Origin: UBA6168 sp041392505
GTDB taxonomy: Bacteria > Bacteroidota > Bacteroidia > Chitinophagales > Saprospiraceae
Length of the DNA stretch: 64,000 nt
Assembly: GCA_041392505.1 (NCBI GenBank)
Contig: JAWKLX010000041.1
Coordinates: 1 to 64,000, forward strand
Reading direction: 5' to 3'
Shown: piece after piece, positions 1 through 9,078 of the stretch
Layout: every line of letters begins with the position of its first letter
How positions within the stretch are numbered: the stretch's first letter is position 1
The notes under the pieces: model-generated
Database searches by the model: none
What the model was told of the DNA's origin: nothing
The model's input: only the letters and a program-made list of their open reading frames with translations
Translations under genes and position numbers: made by a program

Positions 1-30
1 TTACCTGATTTATCTAAGAAAATCAGGTAA
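1..30. repeat. Inverted repeat at the window edge
   Basis: TTACCTGATTT at 1-11 is the exact reverse complement of AAATCAGGTAA at 20-30, with an 8-base loop. It may be the terminator of a gene left of the window or part of a dispersed palindrome. The following bases (about 31-58, taatctgtgtgcaatccg) resemble the repeat arm at 54602-54633. The rest of 31-207 has no gene; a small GCCAC/GTGGC hairpin at about 174-191 lies just before the first start codon. Confidence 0.5.
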
Positions 31-207
31 TCAGCTTAATCTGTGTGCAATCCGTTTTTGGCAAAGCCAAAAACACGTGTTAACCGCAACTCGAAACAAT
101 TATCTTAAACAACATCTGCCGTTTGCGGGTTAAGTCTTGCTGTTCAAAGAAACTATTTTAAAAAGTAGAATAAGCCACGTTCCTTTGTGGCGTAAAAATC
201 AGCTATT

Positions 208-2592
208 ATGAAAATCAAATTTATATTTTTCGCAGTGCTCATGGGTGTTGTCCTTTTTGCCAATGGCCTATTTGCCCAAAAAAACAGCATCGAAATCATT
301 GGAAAAGTAGTGGACAGCCGTAGCCAGCAACCCGTTGAATTTGCAACAGTGATGGTCGCCGATAAAAGCACCCAACAGGTCATCACAGGGGTCACTACCG
401 AAATGGACGGCTCGTTCAGTGTGCAGACTAATACATCCGATATTTATGTGGAAATCAGTTTTATCGGTTTCACCAGCAAAACAATTAATGATATTTCCGT
501 GGTCAATGGAAAGGCTAATTTGGGGACTATTACCTTATCCGAAGATGCCGAAGTGCTGGACGAAGTCGTTGTGCGGGCAGAAAAATCAACGACGGAATTC
601 AAACTAGACAAACGGGTTTTCAATGTCGGAAAAGACTTGAGCAGTACCGGGGCGAGTGCGTTGGAGGTGTTGAATAACGTACCTTCGGTAAATGTGAACA
701 TCGAAGGGCAAATTAGTTTGCGGGGCAGCACGGGTGTACAAATCCTCATCAATGGTAAGCCTTCCGTGATCGCCAGTGAAAGCGGCAACGCGTTGGGTAC
801 GATCACCGCTGATATGATCGAAAAAATTGAAGTCATCACCAACCCATCCGCCAAGTACGATGCCGAGGGCACTTCGGGCATCATCAATATTGTCATCAAA
901 AAAGAAGATCGGAAAGGCATCAATGGTTCGGCCACTGTGAATGTGGGTACGCCGCACAACCACAGCGTGGGCCTGAGCCTGAACCGCCGCACCGAGAAGT
1001 TCAACTTGTTCAGTCAGTTGGGTGCTGGGTACAGGGAGTTGCCGCAGCAAACGAGGAACACCAACCGGGACCTGACCAACAACAGCACCATTTTCAGCGA
1101 AGGCACAGAATACCGGAACGAAGGGTTTTTCAACTTCATTTTGGGCACTGACTACCACATTAATCGGTATAATGTGCTGACCCTCTCCGGAAATTTCGCC
1201 TATGAAATTGAAGACCAGCCTTCCCGCACCAATTTCAGCATCCCTGATGAGACGGGCGCCATCGTTTCGGAATGGTATCGGACGGAAACCACCGATGCGA
1301 CCAACCCCAAGTACCAATACGAGCTACAATACAAAAAGGAATTCCGGGATGATAAAGACCACACGCTGCTTTTCAGCGCGGTGGGGAATTTCTTTGGCAA
1401 AGACCAATCGTCGGAATTTGAAAACATCAACCTCGTTGGCAATAATGCTACCAGCAACCAGACCACCCGCACCAATTTCAAAGAGGCCAGAAATACTTTT
1501 AACCTGGATTACACGCATCCTCTTTCGGAAAAATGGACGCTTGAAACCGGGGCACAATATTTCCTGAATGATGTCAGCAACGACTTTGCAGTGAATGACC
1601 TAGAGAACGGCCAATGGGTGCAGAACGATAACTTGACCAATATTTTTGAATACAGCCAAAACGTGTTGGGCGTGTACGGGACAGGCGCTTATGAGGACGA
1701 AAAATGGGGCATCAAATTGGGCCTCCGCATGGAAAACACCGACCTCAACACCTTCCTCGTCAACACCAAAGAGACGAACAATAACAACTTCACCAACCTT
1801 TTCCCGACCCTGCACACCTCGTACAAACTGACGGATAAATTATCGGTGCAGGCGGGTTATTCCAAACGTATTTTCCGGCCGAGGCTGTGGGACCTGAACC
1901 CGTTTTTCAATATCCGCAACAACTTCAGTGTGCGCACCGGCAACCCAAATCTACTGCCTGAATTCACGGATTCTTACGAAGTGGCGAGCATCTATATTTT
2001 CGGAAAAACCTCCCTGAACTTCAGCGTTTATTACCGCTACACCACGGATGTGGTGGAGCGGGTTTCTACTTTTGAAAACAATGTCAGCACGACTATCCCT
2101 TTGAATATTGGCACCAACCGGGCAACGGGTCTCGAACTAAACGGCAAGTACGAAGCCACCAAATGGCTGTCCATCAATGGCGATTTCAACTACAATTATT
2201 TCAACCGCCAAGGATCGCTGGAGGCTACTTCCTTCGACTTCACCGCCGACCAATGGTCGACGAAAATGACCGCCAAACTCAAGCTGCCCGCCCAAATAGA
2301 TTTTGAAGTGACGGGCCAATACCAATCAAAATACCAGACCGTACAAAGCCTAGTTTCTGACAACCTTTTTGCCGACCTCGGCGTGCGCAAAAAAATATTG
2401 AAAGGCAAGGGTGTTTTCAACCTGAGCGTCCGGGACATCTTCGCTTCCCGCATCCGAGAAAGCATCACCAATCAGGCGAATTTTTATTTATACAATTGGG
2501 GCCAACGTGGACGGTTCGTCACCTTCGGATTTAGTTATGGCTTTGGCAAAGGCGAGGCGATGGAGTTCTCCGGTCAGAAAAGGCATTTCTAA
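208..2592 (+). CDS. TonB-dependent receptor, outer-membrane beta-barrel family
   Basis: Outer-membrane receptor of 794 residues. A signal peptide (about 1-24, ending GLFAQ) is followed by a carboxypeptidase-D-regulatory-like domain (about 30-112, GKVVDSRSQQPVEFATVMV), a plug-type region (about 120-230, containing SLRGSTGVQILINGKPS) and a C-terminal barrel of the OMP_b-brl_3 type (about 375-790) that ends in a phenylalanine. It is shorter than the SusC proteins of this window and has no SusD partner, so it belongs to the broader family of Bacteroidota receptors without a surface lipoprotein. The substrate cannot be told from the sequence. It stands alone, with more than 200 bp before the next gene. 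Confidence 0.9.
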   Translation: MKIKFIFFAVLMGVVLFANGLFAQKNSIEIIGKVVDSRSQQPVEFATVMVADKSTQQVITGVTTEMDGSFSVQTNTSDIYVEISFIGFTSKTINDISVVNGKANLGTITLSEDAEVLDEVVVRAEKSTTEFKLDKRVFNVGKDLSSTGASALEVLNNVPSVNVNIEGQISLRGSTGVQILINGKPSVIASESGNALGTITADMIEKIEVITNPSAKYDAEGTSGIINIVIKKEDRKGINGSATVNVGTPHNHSVGLSLNRRTEKFNLFSQLGAGYRELPQQTRNTNRDLTNNSTIFSEGTEYRNEGFFNFILGTDYHINRYNVLTLSGNFAYEIEDQPSRTNFSIPDETGAIVSEWYRTETTDATNPKYQYELQYKKEFRDDKDHTLLFSAVGNFFGKDQSSEFENINLVGNNATSNQTTRTNFKEARNTFNLDYTHPLSEKWTLETGAQYFLNDVSNDFAVNDLENGQWVQNDNLTNIFEYSQNVLGVYGTGAYEDEKWGIKLGLRMENTDLNTFLVNTKETNNNNFTNLFPTLHTSYKLTDKLSVQAGYSKRIFRPRLWDLNPFFNIRNNFSVRTGNPNLLPEFTDSYEVASIYIFGKTSLNFSVYYRYTTDVVERVSTFENNVSTTIPLNIGTNRATGLELNGKYEATKWLSINGDFNYNYFNRQGSLEATSFDFTADQWSTKMTAKLKLPAQIDFEVTGQYQSKYQTVQSLVSDNLFADLGVRKKILKGKGVFNLSVRDIFASRIRESITNQANFYLYNWGQRGRFVTFGFSYGFGKGEAMEFSGQKRHF

Positions 2593-2701
2593 AAAATAGC
2601 CAAAAAATAGACTTTAAAGGGCTTTCTCATAAAAATAGAAATTGATTTAATTATCTAAATTGATTGATTTTTTCCGAAGAAAATGCAAAGGCATACGGGA
2701 C

Positions 2702-2715
2702 ATGATTTTTATCAT
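2702..2715. promoter_or_regulatory. FNR/CRP-like inverted repeat
   Basis: ATGAT-TTTT-ATCAT is a perfect 5+4+5 palindrome that matches the FNR/DNR consensus TTGAT-N4-ATCAA at 8 of 10 half-site bases. It lies about 100 bp before the DoxX-like gene. A TATTTTG stretch about 40 bp further on could be a promoter -7 element, which would put the site near -41, as for an activator. The remaining bases of 2593-2813 show only a short AT-rich dyad near 2648-2664. Confidence 0.3.
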
Positions 2716-2813
2716 CATCAAGGATGCGGGCAAGGAAATTGGGATTCTTTATTTTGCAGCCAATCATGAAACGGGAATTACCCCCCAATCCTTTAAGCTA
2801 AAAATATAAACCC

Positions 2814-3335
2814 ATGAATGCAGCTACACTTTTGAAGAAATTCGACGACTTTAACGCTAACCTTTCCCAACGTTGGGGCATCCATTTGCTTCGTTACTCC
2901 TTGGCCATCATCTACATTTGGTTTGGCATTTTAAAACCATTTGGCGTCAGCCCCGCCAGCAATTTGGTGGAACATACAGTGGTCTGGTTTTCCCATGATT
3001 GGTTCGTGCCAGCACTGGGTGTTTGGGAAGTATTGATCGGCTTGGCGCTGCTGTTCCGGCCTACTGTCAGATTTGCCGTTTTGATGATCTATTTTCATTT
3101 GCCCTGTACGTTCCTTCCCTTCTTCATCTTTCCGGAGAGTGCCATGGCCCAACCAATTTTTGAACTGACCTTGGTTGGCCAATACATTATCAAAAACCTG
3201 ACGCTGCTCGTTGCGGCCATCGTTATCGGCGGTTCACTCAAACAATCCGAAACGCAAAAGAAGACCATTCCCTATTCGAGGCCAGAAAAAAGGAAAAACC
3301 AAGCTTTGCAAAGAGAGGAATTGACGTTGGGTTGA
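2814..3335 (+). CDS. DoxX/DUF417-like integral membrane protein
   Basis: A 173-residue protein with four predicted membrane segments (about 22-40, 72-88, 92-112 and 126-146) and a basic, Lys/Arg/Gln-rich C-terminal tail (about 147-173). The layout and the motif YIWFGILKPFG near the first segment match the small DoxX-like/DUF417 (YkgB) family, whose members are poorly characterised and often linked to redox or quinone metabolism. The gene is monocistronic, and an FNR-like dyad upstream would fit oxygen- or nitrosative-stress control. The family call is from layout and motif; function is unknown. Confidence 0.65.
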   Translation: MNAATLLKKFDDFNANLSQRWGIHLLRYSLAIIYIWFGILKPFGVSPASNLVEHTVVWFSHDWFVPALGVWEVLIGLALLFRPTVRFAVLMIYFHLPCTFLPFFIFPESAMAQPIFELTLVGQYIIKNLTLLVAAIVIGGSLKQSETQKKTIPYSRPEKRKNQALQREELTLG

Positions 3336-3365
3336 GGGTTAAAATGAAATTTGGGATTTTCCTCA

Positions 3366-4391
3366 TCATTTAAACGCCCCATCCGGCGGCGAAATAAAAA
3401 TGCCCACTTCCAAGAAAGGAGAATTGGAAGGGTCTACCATAAATGATTGGGTATCAACTGATTTCGATTCAAAATCGGTGCTGAAGTTCATTTGAAAACC
3501 AGCCCGGACATTGGCCCAGACCCAAGGGACAATCTCCTGTTCCCAACGCAACAAAAACAACACCTCTGAATGGTTGAGGGCATAATCCAAGGCCCCACCA
3601 GACGCAGGTGTTACATCCATCCGGTAACTGTCGCTGGTGTATTCTGTGCCGATCAAAAAGATGGTTTTGCTGCTCATGTTGTACCGACCATAAACGTAGC
3701 CGGGGAAGGCAATCTCCAAACCCCATTCATTGATAAAAGTCCGGTTGTAAACCAAGAAAGGCAAAAGGTTCGTACGGCGGAAACTTTTGGAAAAATTGAG
3801 GCCAAAACCCCACTCAAAATCATCGTGTTTTTTGAGACCAAAAACACCCATCGCCTTGTAAATAGCGTACTTCTGATCGAAATTCAGGATGCCGTCATAC
3901 GTGCCATTAGCCGTGTAACGGAAGCGAAAAGCGAGGTATTTTTTTTCGTCTAATGGCTTCGTCACGATGGCGCTGATGTTGCTGCTTTTCAAAGTGACCT
4001 TGTCCAAGCTTTGAAAAGTCTCGGGAAAGCTGACGCCAATATTGCTCATATTGAAAAACTCGCCCGTGTATTTATAGCCCATCAAGAATTTAAACCCCGA
4101 CTTATTTAAAATCGGTGCTTTCAAATCTGCCTCAAATTTCGACCAGTTATCAAAATCGGTGTAGGGCCGTTCCACGTTGTTTTCCTCATCACCAAATGTG
4201 CCTTTGCCACGCGTGGTGTAGGCCAATTCCAGCCCCTTCGACCGGGACTTGTTCCTTACCCCAGGTTTGCAAAAACAACGGACGATCTGTCCACCGGGCG
4301 TACCAATATCCTCAGGGAAAAAGTCAGGTTTCAACTGCGCAAAAAGGGATTCATTTAAAATTATGAACAGGATTAGTAGTGTGTATTTCAT
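3366..4391 (-). CDS. DUF6268-like outer-membrane beta-barrel protein
   Basis: A 341-residue exported protein. A signal peptide (1-18, LNESLFAQ) precedes alternating aromatic/polar beta-strands along the whole length, such as FKFLMGYKYTGEFFNMSN and EWGLEIAFPGYVYGRYN, typical of a closed outer-membrane barrel. The pattern resembles Bacteroidota DUF6268 porin-like proteins. No catalytic motif is visible. It is convergent with the DoxX-like gene (31 bp between stops), and its start codon abuts the palindromic element at 4412-4647, so any promoter must lie within or next to that repeat. Confidence 0.6.
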   Translation of the reverse strand: MKYTLLILFIILNESLFAQLKPDFFPEDIGTPGGQIVRCFCKPGVRNKSRSKGLELAYTTRGKGTFGDEENNVERPYTDFDNWSKFEADLKAPILNKSGFKFLMGYKYTGEFFNMSNIGVSFPETFQSLDKVTLKSSNISAIVTKPLDEKKYLAFRFRYTANGTYDGILNFDQKYAIYKAMGVFGLKKHDDFEWGFGLNFSKSFRRTNLLPFLVYNRTFINEWGLEIAFPGYVYGRYNMSSKTIFLIGTEYTSDSYRMDVTPASGGALDYALNHSEVLFLLRWEQEIVPWVWANVRAGFQMNFSTDFESKSVDTQSFMVDPSNSPFLEVGIFISPPDGAFK

Positions 4392-4411
4392 TTAATTTAA
4401 ATGATGGATGG

Positions 4412-4647
4412 TTAAATACTGTGTAATTTAAATTTGCATTAATTTTTCCCCTGCAAGTGGGCCGGACGATTCACCTCGCCTTGAGGCATGAGACTGCTCG
4501 GCCCAACGGGATTTTAAGGGGCGGCGTCGGTTCCGTAAACCGACGCCGCCCCTTAAAACCCCTTGAGGAGCACTTCCGGGCGTTGCCAAAAGAGCGACTT
4601 TTCCTACTCCGCATTTTTTAAACATACTTAAATTACACAGTATTTAA
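4412..4647. repeat. Nested palindromic element, 236 bp, copy 1
   Basis: Outer arms TTAAATACTGTGTAATTTAA (4412-4431) and its exact reverse complement (4628-4647) enclose a GC-rich centre. That centre holds a 21-bp perfect stem (4512-4532 with 4538-4558, loop ccgta) based on AAGGGGCGGCGTCGG. The flanks of the stem (CCGAGCAG and gtgctcctc on the reverse strand) recur around the copy at 54310-54539. No open frame inside it is convincing. It separates the methyltransferase-like gene from the barrel gene and looks like a MITE- or REP-type element. Confidence 0.75.
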
Positions 4648-4666
4648 TCACTTGGAAATTACTACC

Positions 4667-5602
4667 TCATTCGATCTTACAATGCAACATAACCCATCCC
4701 CATTCTTCGTTATTTTTCTCTGCTATTATTTTAAAACCACTATCCTCAATTAAATTTTTAATATCCTTTTTAAACATCGCTTTTTTGCAACCAAAGTCTT
4801 TCCCGGTTTCCAATATTGGGTCGTAAATATAAAGGTCACTTTCCGGGGTCATGGAATTTTTGATGGAGGTAAGCATGTCCATTTTTTTTGAAAAGTGGTG
4901 GAACGAATTTCGGATGATTATTTTGTCCATTTTTAATTCTTCAATGCCTGTGTTTTTCCTTTTGCCATTGATAAAATAAAAATTGTTATTCGGAGAAATT
5001 GCTTTGCATTGGGTTGTTTTTTCCTTTGCATAATTGGTTTGGGAAAAGTCCAATTCATTAACGAAAATATTGAGGCTGTCATAGGCCAATCCGAGCATTA
5101 AGCTAAAGACGCCATTGCCTGCACCTATTTCGGCAATGTTCATATTATTGGTTATCCCGTAATATTTTATTTCATCGAAAATATGGGTTTCAGCTTCGAT
5201 TTGAAAAGGTGGGTCGGCTTTTAAAATACCGTCCATTAATAAATCAATTAGGTGGCTATTCTCTAAAATAATGTTGATGTTTTTTTCGGTCAATATATAA
5301 GGGTCGGCAAATTCGGGTGCCCTTTTATTGATTGTTTTGATGATCCCTTTTGGACTTCTTCCATGTGCGCTGTGTAAATTTAAAATATTGCCAATTAGTT
5401 CGGGGTATTTTTCATTGGTAGCCTCGTCTTCTTGTTTCCATAAAGTGTCCAGCGCAGTGAGGTTGCTGTAATTTTCAAAATTGCCAGTAATGAGCTCGCT
5501 GCGGTACTTGGTCAGGTTGAAGACGAATTGGATGTTAGAATTGGTTTGGCCCATTAAAACATGGCCGATAAATAGGGAATAGAAAAGAAAGTGTTTTTTC
5601 AT
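4667..5602 (-). CDS. Class I SAM-methyltransferase-like protein with an N-terminal signal peptide
   Basis: The start at 5602 gives 311 residues beginning MKKHFLFYSLFIGHVLMGQ, a clear export signal; an upstream in-frame ATG at 5632 would add ten residues before it. The C-terminal two thirds look like a class I methyltransferase: motif I is IAEIGAGNGVFS (about 156-167), followed by a probable acidic residue after strand 2 (FVNELDF) and a motif-IV-like IIRNSFHHF. The family normally works on cytosolic S-adenosylmethionine, so a signal peptide is odd. Residues 20-130 match nothing I recognise. Either the protein is anchored, or it is an exported domain that no longer methylates. Confidence 0.6.
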   Translation of the reverse strand: MKKHFLFYSLFIGHVLMGQTNSNIQFVFNLTKYRSELITGNFENYSNLTALDTLWKQEDEATNEKYPELIGNILNLHSAHGRSPKGIIKTINKRAPEFADPYILTEKNINIILENSHLIDLLMDGILKADPPFQIEAETHIFDEIKYYGITNNMNIAEIGAGNGVFSLMLGLAYDSLNIFVNELDFSQTNYAKEKTTQCKAISPNNNFYFINGKRKNTGIEELKMDKIIIRNSFHHFSKKMDMLTSIKNSMTPESDLYIYDPILETGKDFGCKKAMFKKDIKNLIEDSGFKIIAEKNNEEWGWVMLHCKIE

Positions 5603-5674
5603 TTTTAAATGACGTATTATTTTTTGAGGCAAAAATATCTATTTTTAAATAAATTAACCCACTATCGCCGAACA

Positions 5675-5740
5675 GAGTCCGTTGATCGAACTCACGGAAC
5701 TGCCTCTATGTGCTGACCTTGGGATTTCGTACTGGATGCT
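5675..5740. repeat. Degenerate direct repeat flanking the orphan gene, copy A
   Basis: GTTGATCGAACTCACGGAAC and surrounding bases (5675-5704) match 6414-6443 at 24 of 30 positions in the same orientation. A second block, TACTGGATGC (5730-5739), pairs with TATTGGATGC (6457-6466). The two copies bracket the AT-rich gene at 5783-6316. The rest of 5633-5782 shows nothing else. Confidence 0.5.
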
Positions 5741-5782
5741 GTCTGGCACAAGCAGGTAATTATGTCGTTCATTGCAAATAGT

Positions 5783-6316
5783 TTATGCTTTATCAATATT
5801 GCGAAACTTGTTTTTTAGCATAGTTCTTCTAAATTCTTCATTCAATAGTTCGGCTTCATCAATAGACATAAATAACTCAGCTTCTCCAGATGTGGGGTAG
5901 CTTATTAACAAAAAATCTTGATTCTTAAAAAGATAAATTTTGCTTCTACCAATCTGATATTCATGCGATATTGTATTTGAGGATATAAACGAATTTATAA
6001 CTATTTCTTGTTGTAGATAATAATAATATATTAGCCCTTTTTCTTTCGTAATAATGAAAATCAGATTTCCTTTATAAACGTATTTTGCAATTTCTTCGTC
6101 ATTAAATATTAAACAATCTATTTCATTTCTTCGTACTCTGTTCCTTAAAATGTGTTTATTATTCACTCTGTCATAATAGTGGGACATAAAATCATCCTTT
6201 TCGATCAAGTCTAAATTTTCAAATAACAGTGAGTGTTCATCACTTTTCTTATACCAGCTGAATGGTAAAATTCGTCCATCAATAAACATAAATGTTTCTT
6301 TTTTTTCAATTGACAT
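5783..6316 (-). CDS. AT-rich orphan protein, function unknown
   Basis: A 177-residue protein that I do not recognise. It has no signal peptide or membrane segment and is rich in Lys, Asn, Ile, Phe and Tyr (for example GLIYYYYLQQEIVINSFISS), with a charged C-terminus. The gene is clearly more AT-rich than its neighbours and lies between two degenerate direct repeats (5675-5740 and 6414-6470), which suggests a late arrival. Single small cytosolic genes of this style in Bacteroidota are often orphan immunity proteins of polymorphic toxins, but nothing here proves that. Confidence 0.55.
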   Translation of the reverse strand: MSIEKKETFMFIDGRILPFSWYKKSDEHSLLFENLDLIEKDDFMSHYYDRVNNKHILRNRVRRNEIDCLIFNDEEIAKYVYKGNLIFIITKEKGLIYYYYLQQEIVINSFISSNTISHEYQIGRSKIYLFKNQDFLLISYPTSGEAELFMSIDEAELLNEEFRRTMLKNKFRNIDKA

Positions 6317-6413
6317 GGTTCTATTGTTAAGGTCAAGGTTTCGGTAATTTATCAGGAAGCATTTCTTCGTTACTTAAACCGATTTTCTTATTTGCGTCTG
6401 CTTGCGCCGGACT

Positions 6414-6470
6414 GCGTCCGGTGATCAAACTCACGAGACTTCCATCATGTACTATGTATTGGATGCAGCC
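6414..6470. repeat. Degenerate direct repeat flanking the orphan gene, copy B
   Basis: GTCCGGTGATCAAACTCACG and neighbours are the partner of the repeat at 5675-5740. The bases just before it (6401-6420) also form a short GCCGGACTGCGTCCGG dyad. It lies downstream of the symporter stop side and upstream of the orphan gene's start. Confidence 0.5.
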
Positions 6471-6510
6471 CAATTCAAGCTATTTTTTATTGGACTGTAT
6501 TCAAGAGCTT

Positions 6511-7989
6511 TTATTTTTTAGAAATAATAATCAACCCAATAACCGTCAGCAATCCATTTAATGCCAAATTCAAAAATCCCCAGTCGAACCCCAACGATGA
6601 CTTCGACCAGTCGACAATAAACCACGTTAAAAATGGGGCGATCAGACAAACGGGGATGACCATTGGGTCGTTGATTTTCTTTTTTGTCAACATGCCATAC
6701 GTGAACAGGCCGAGCAAGGGGCCATACGTATATCCAGCGGCTTTAAATAAATTATTAATGACGGCATCGTCATTTAAGGAATTAAAAATAATAATGGTAA
6801 TGGCCAATAAAACTGAAAATCCGATATGCACCCATAACCGGGTTTTCTTTTTTTCGCTTTCCGTTTTTTCGTTGTTTTCAAAATGTAGAAAATCAACGCA
6901 AAAAGAAGTGGTGAGCGCCGTCAGCGCTGAATCGGCGCTTGAATATGCGGCGGCAATCAGCCCCAGCATAAATACCACCCCGACTGCTGGTGGCAAATAA
7001 TTTAAGGCAATGGTCGGGTAAGTATGATCGGAACGGGCGGGCAATTCTATATTTAAATGTGCCGCATAAATAAATAATAATGCACCTAAAAATAGAACAA
7101 TTAAATTGACGAAAAATAATATGCCCGACATGGTAAACATGTTTTTTTGTGCATCCCTAATATTGGGGCAGGAAAGGTTTTTTTGCATCATGTCCTGGTC
7201 CAATCCTGTCATGACTATGGTAATTAATGCTCCCGCAAAAAATTGTTTGAAAAAATTATTCGGATCGGCCCAGCCACCTTCGAAAAAAAACATTTTGGAA
7301 TAATTGCTTTCGCTCACCGTTGTAATTAATTCCCCAATACTTTTATCCATTGCCGACCCGATGTAAAAAATAGTCGCTACGATGGCACTAATAAACATGA
7401 GGGTTTGCAAAGTGTCCGTCCAGATGATTGTTTTGATGCCCCCTTTAAAAGTGTAAACCCAAATTAATAAAATAGTGAGCACGACCGTTGCTTCAAATGG
7501 GACATTAAATGGTTCGACACCTAATACAAATTTATCCAAAACAATGGCCACCAAAAATAATCGGAAAGATGCTCCAATTACCCGCGATAATAAAAAATAG
7601 GCAGCTCCGGTTTTATTGGAATAAAAACCAAAACGTTTCCCCAGATAGCTATATATAGAGGTTAAATTAAGTCGATAATATAAAGGCATTAATACCGAGG
7701 CGATAACCGTATATCCCAACATATAGCCCATAACCATTTGCATATAAGAAAATGCCTGGTTGCCACCATTGCCGCCTACTGCTCCGGGAATAGAAATAAA
7801 AGTTACTCCCGACATAGAAGCACCGATCATTCCAATGGCGACAATAAACCATGGCGCTTTTTTCCCCGCCAAAAAAAAGTCTTGGCTGTCGGCCTTGCGT
7901 CCAGTCCATAATGATATGCCGATCAATACCATAAAATAGGCGGCGATAGCGGAAATGATGAGGGTAGGGGAGAGGGATGGGTTCATCAA
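6511..7989 (-). CDS. Sodium:solute symporter (SSS family)
   Basis: Inner-membrane symporter of 492 residues with about 13 hydrophobic segments, the usual core of the SSS/SLC5 family. The N-terminal FFLAGKKAPWFIVAIGMIGA stretch, followed by the GVTFISIPG motif of the second half of TM2, fits the sodium-binding core. A further family stretch, SSADSALTALTTSFCVDF, lies near 345-365. Members import sugars, amino acids, sialic acid or iodide with Na+; the substrate here is not evident. It lies 46 bp downstream of the CPBP protease gene on the same strand and may share its transcript. Confidence 0.85.
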   Translation of the reverse strand: MMNPSLSPTLIISAIAAYFMVLIGISLWTGRKADSQDFFLAGKKAPWFIVAIGMIGASMSGVTFISIPGAVGGNGGNQAFSYMQMVMGYMLGYTVIASVLMPLYYRLNLTSIYSYLGKRFGFYSNKTGAAYFLLSRVIGASFRLFLVAIVLDKFVLGVEPFNVPFEATVVLTILLIWVYTFKGGIKTIIWTDTLQTLMFISAIVATIFYIGSAMDKSIGELITTVSESNYSKMFFFEGGWADPNNFFKQFFAGALITIVMTGLDQDMMQKNLSCPNIRDAQKNMFTMSGILFFVNLIVLFLGALLFIYAAHLNIELPARSDHTYPTIALNYLPPAVGVVFMLGLIAAAYSSADSALTALTTSFCVDFLHFENNEKTESEKKKTRLWVHIGFSVLLAITIIIFNSLNDDAVINNLFKAAGYTYGPLLGLFTYGMLTKKKINDPMVIPVCLIAPFLTWFIVDWSKSSLGFDWGFLNLALNGLLTVIGLIIISKK

Positions 7990-8035
7990 TAAATGGTTGG
8001 ATGGTTGGATGGTTGGAATTAGGTTATCCGATCAT

Positions 8036-8971
8036 CTATCCATCTTTTAATTTTTTTGAAATAAAAAAAACAGCAATTAAGGAAATGGCAATCAAGGCAA
8101 ACGGCAATTGCATGTCTTCTTCTGCATTTAATTTATCTAAATCCTCTTGGGAAAAAAAAGCGGCAACTACTTGTGTACCATTAAATACAAAATGTCCGGC
8201 AATGGGCACCCACAGGTTTTTTGTCCAATAGAAAATGAGCCCCAAAACTACGCCCAATAAAAAGATGGCGAAAAACCTTTGTATCTGGAAATGGGCCAAA
8301 CTGAAAATCAATGCGGTAACCAAAATGCCCGTATATGGATTGGTGGTGATGCGTTGCATTTGTTTTTGTAAAATGCCCCGGAAGACCATTTCCTCGCCGA
8401 TAGCGGGGATGACAGCCATTACGACCAAGCTGAAAATCATTTCCCACGGTGACGGCATGACGAGCAGCCCTTCCATCAGGTTTTCGGAGGCAGATTCGGC
8501 TGCAACCATGTTTTGCAGCCAACTTATTTTTTCTACAATCCAACGGTTGGCGGTGAACGCCACCTGTGCCAACGGGAAGGCCATGACCGTTAGTAAGACG
8601 CCTAAGACTAATTTGCTGATCGGTGGGGCGTGGCGGATGCCTACTTCTACTGCCCACTTTTTCCGAAAAAAAACATAACCCGTGAGTAGGGCCGGGACGA
8701 GAAAAGACAGCAAATGGTTGATGAGGAGAGCCCCCCGCATGAAGTTGCGGACATCCGAACTGCTCTCTTTTCCAAAACCAGAAATGGTTTCATTAAAATC
8801 GATGCCCTGCGAGCTACAGGCAATGGCAATGATGCCTGAACCGAGCATCATGCACAGAAAAATAAGGGCTCCCATGAATAACAGCACCTGAGACGGAGAG
8901 TGGATAGCCTCCTTTTTTTCTTCATCACTAATAGGGTAGTGTTCCATCCTTTCAAAAATGTATTTTTGCAC
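8036..8971 (-). CDS. CPBP family intramembrane glutamic protease
   Basis: A 311-residue integral membrane protein with about seven to eight segments. The three Abi/CPBP motifs are present: EEMVFRG (about 194-200), the SLAHF histidine motif (about 225-229), and GHFVFN (about 264-269). These carry the catalytic Glu pair and His ligands of the Rce1-like fold. Bacterial members process prenylated, bacteriocin or regulatory peptides, and the substrate is unknown here. The start at 8971 gives a 30-residue cytosolic head before the first segment. It is divergent from pdxJ, with 107 bp between. Confidence 0.85.
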   Translation of the reverse strand: MQKYIFERMEHYPISDEEKKEAIHSPSQVLLFMGALIFLCMMLGSGIIAIACSSQGIDFNETISGFGKESSSDVRNFMRGALLINHLLSFLVPALLTGYVFFRKKWAVEVGIRHAPPISKLVLGVLLTVMAFPLAQVAFTANRWIVEKISWLQNMVAAESASENLMEGLLVMPSPWEMIFSLVVMAVIPAIGEEMVFRGILQKQMQRITTNPYTGILVTALIFSLAHFQIQRFFAIFLLGVVLGLIFYWTKNLWVPIAGHFVFNGTQVVAAFFSQEDLDKLNAEEDMQLPFALIAISLIAVFFISKKLKDG

Positions 8972-9078
8972 TAAATGCCGGTATTGGTATTTTTGGGTAT
9001 TAGCGTATTTCTTCCTTTTTCTGTTAATAATCGAATGCCCAAATATCCCAATAACCCAATATCTAAATACCTATTTTC
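8972..9078. repeat. AT-rich imperfect palindrome between divergent genes
   Basis: The left part (ggtattggtatttttgggta, from 8980) is imperfectly complementary to the right part (cccaataacccaatatctaa, up to 9071). The words resemble the ggtatttaggtatt hairpin at 53397-53453. It occupies the whole gap between the CPBP gene and pdxJ, so promoters of both must lie in or beside it. Confidence 0.35.

Noticed and set aside
4428..4625. 65-residue Arg/Gly-rich frame on -
   Set aside because: It lies wholly inside the GC-rich palindromic element, so its composition follows from the repeat; no signal, domain or ribosome site supports it.
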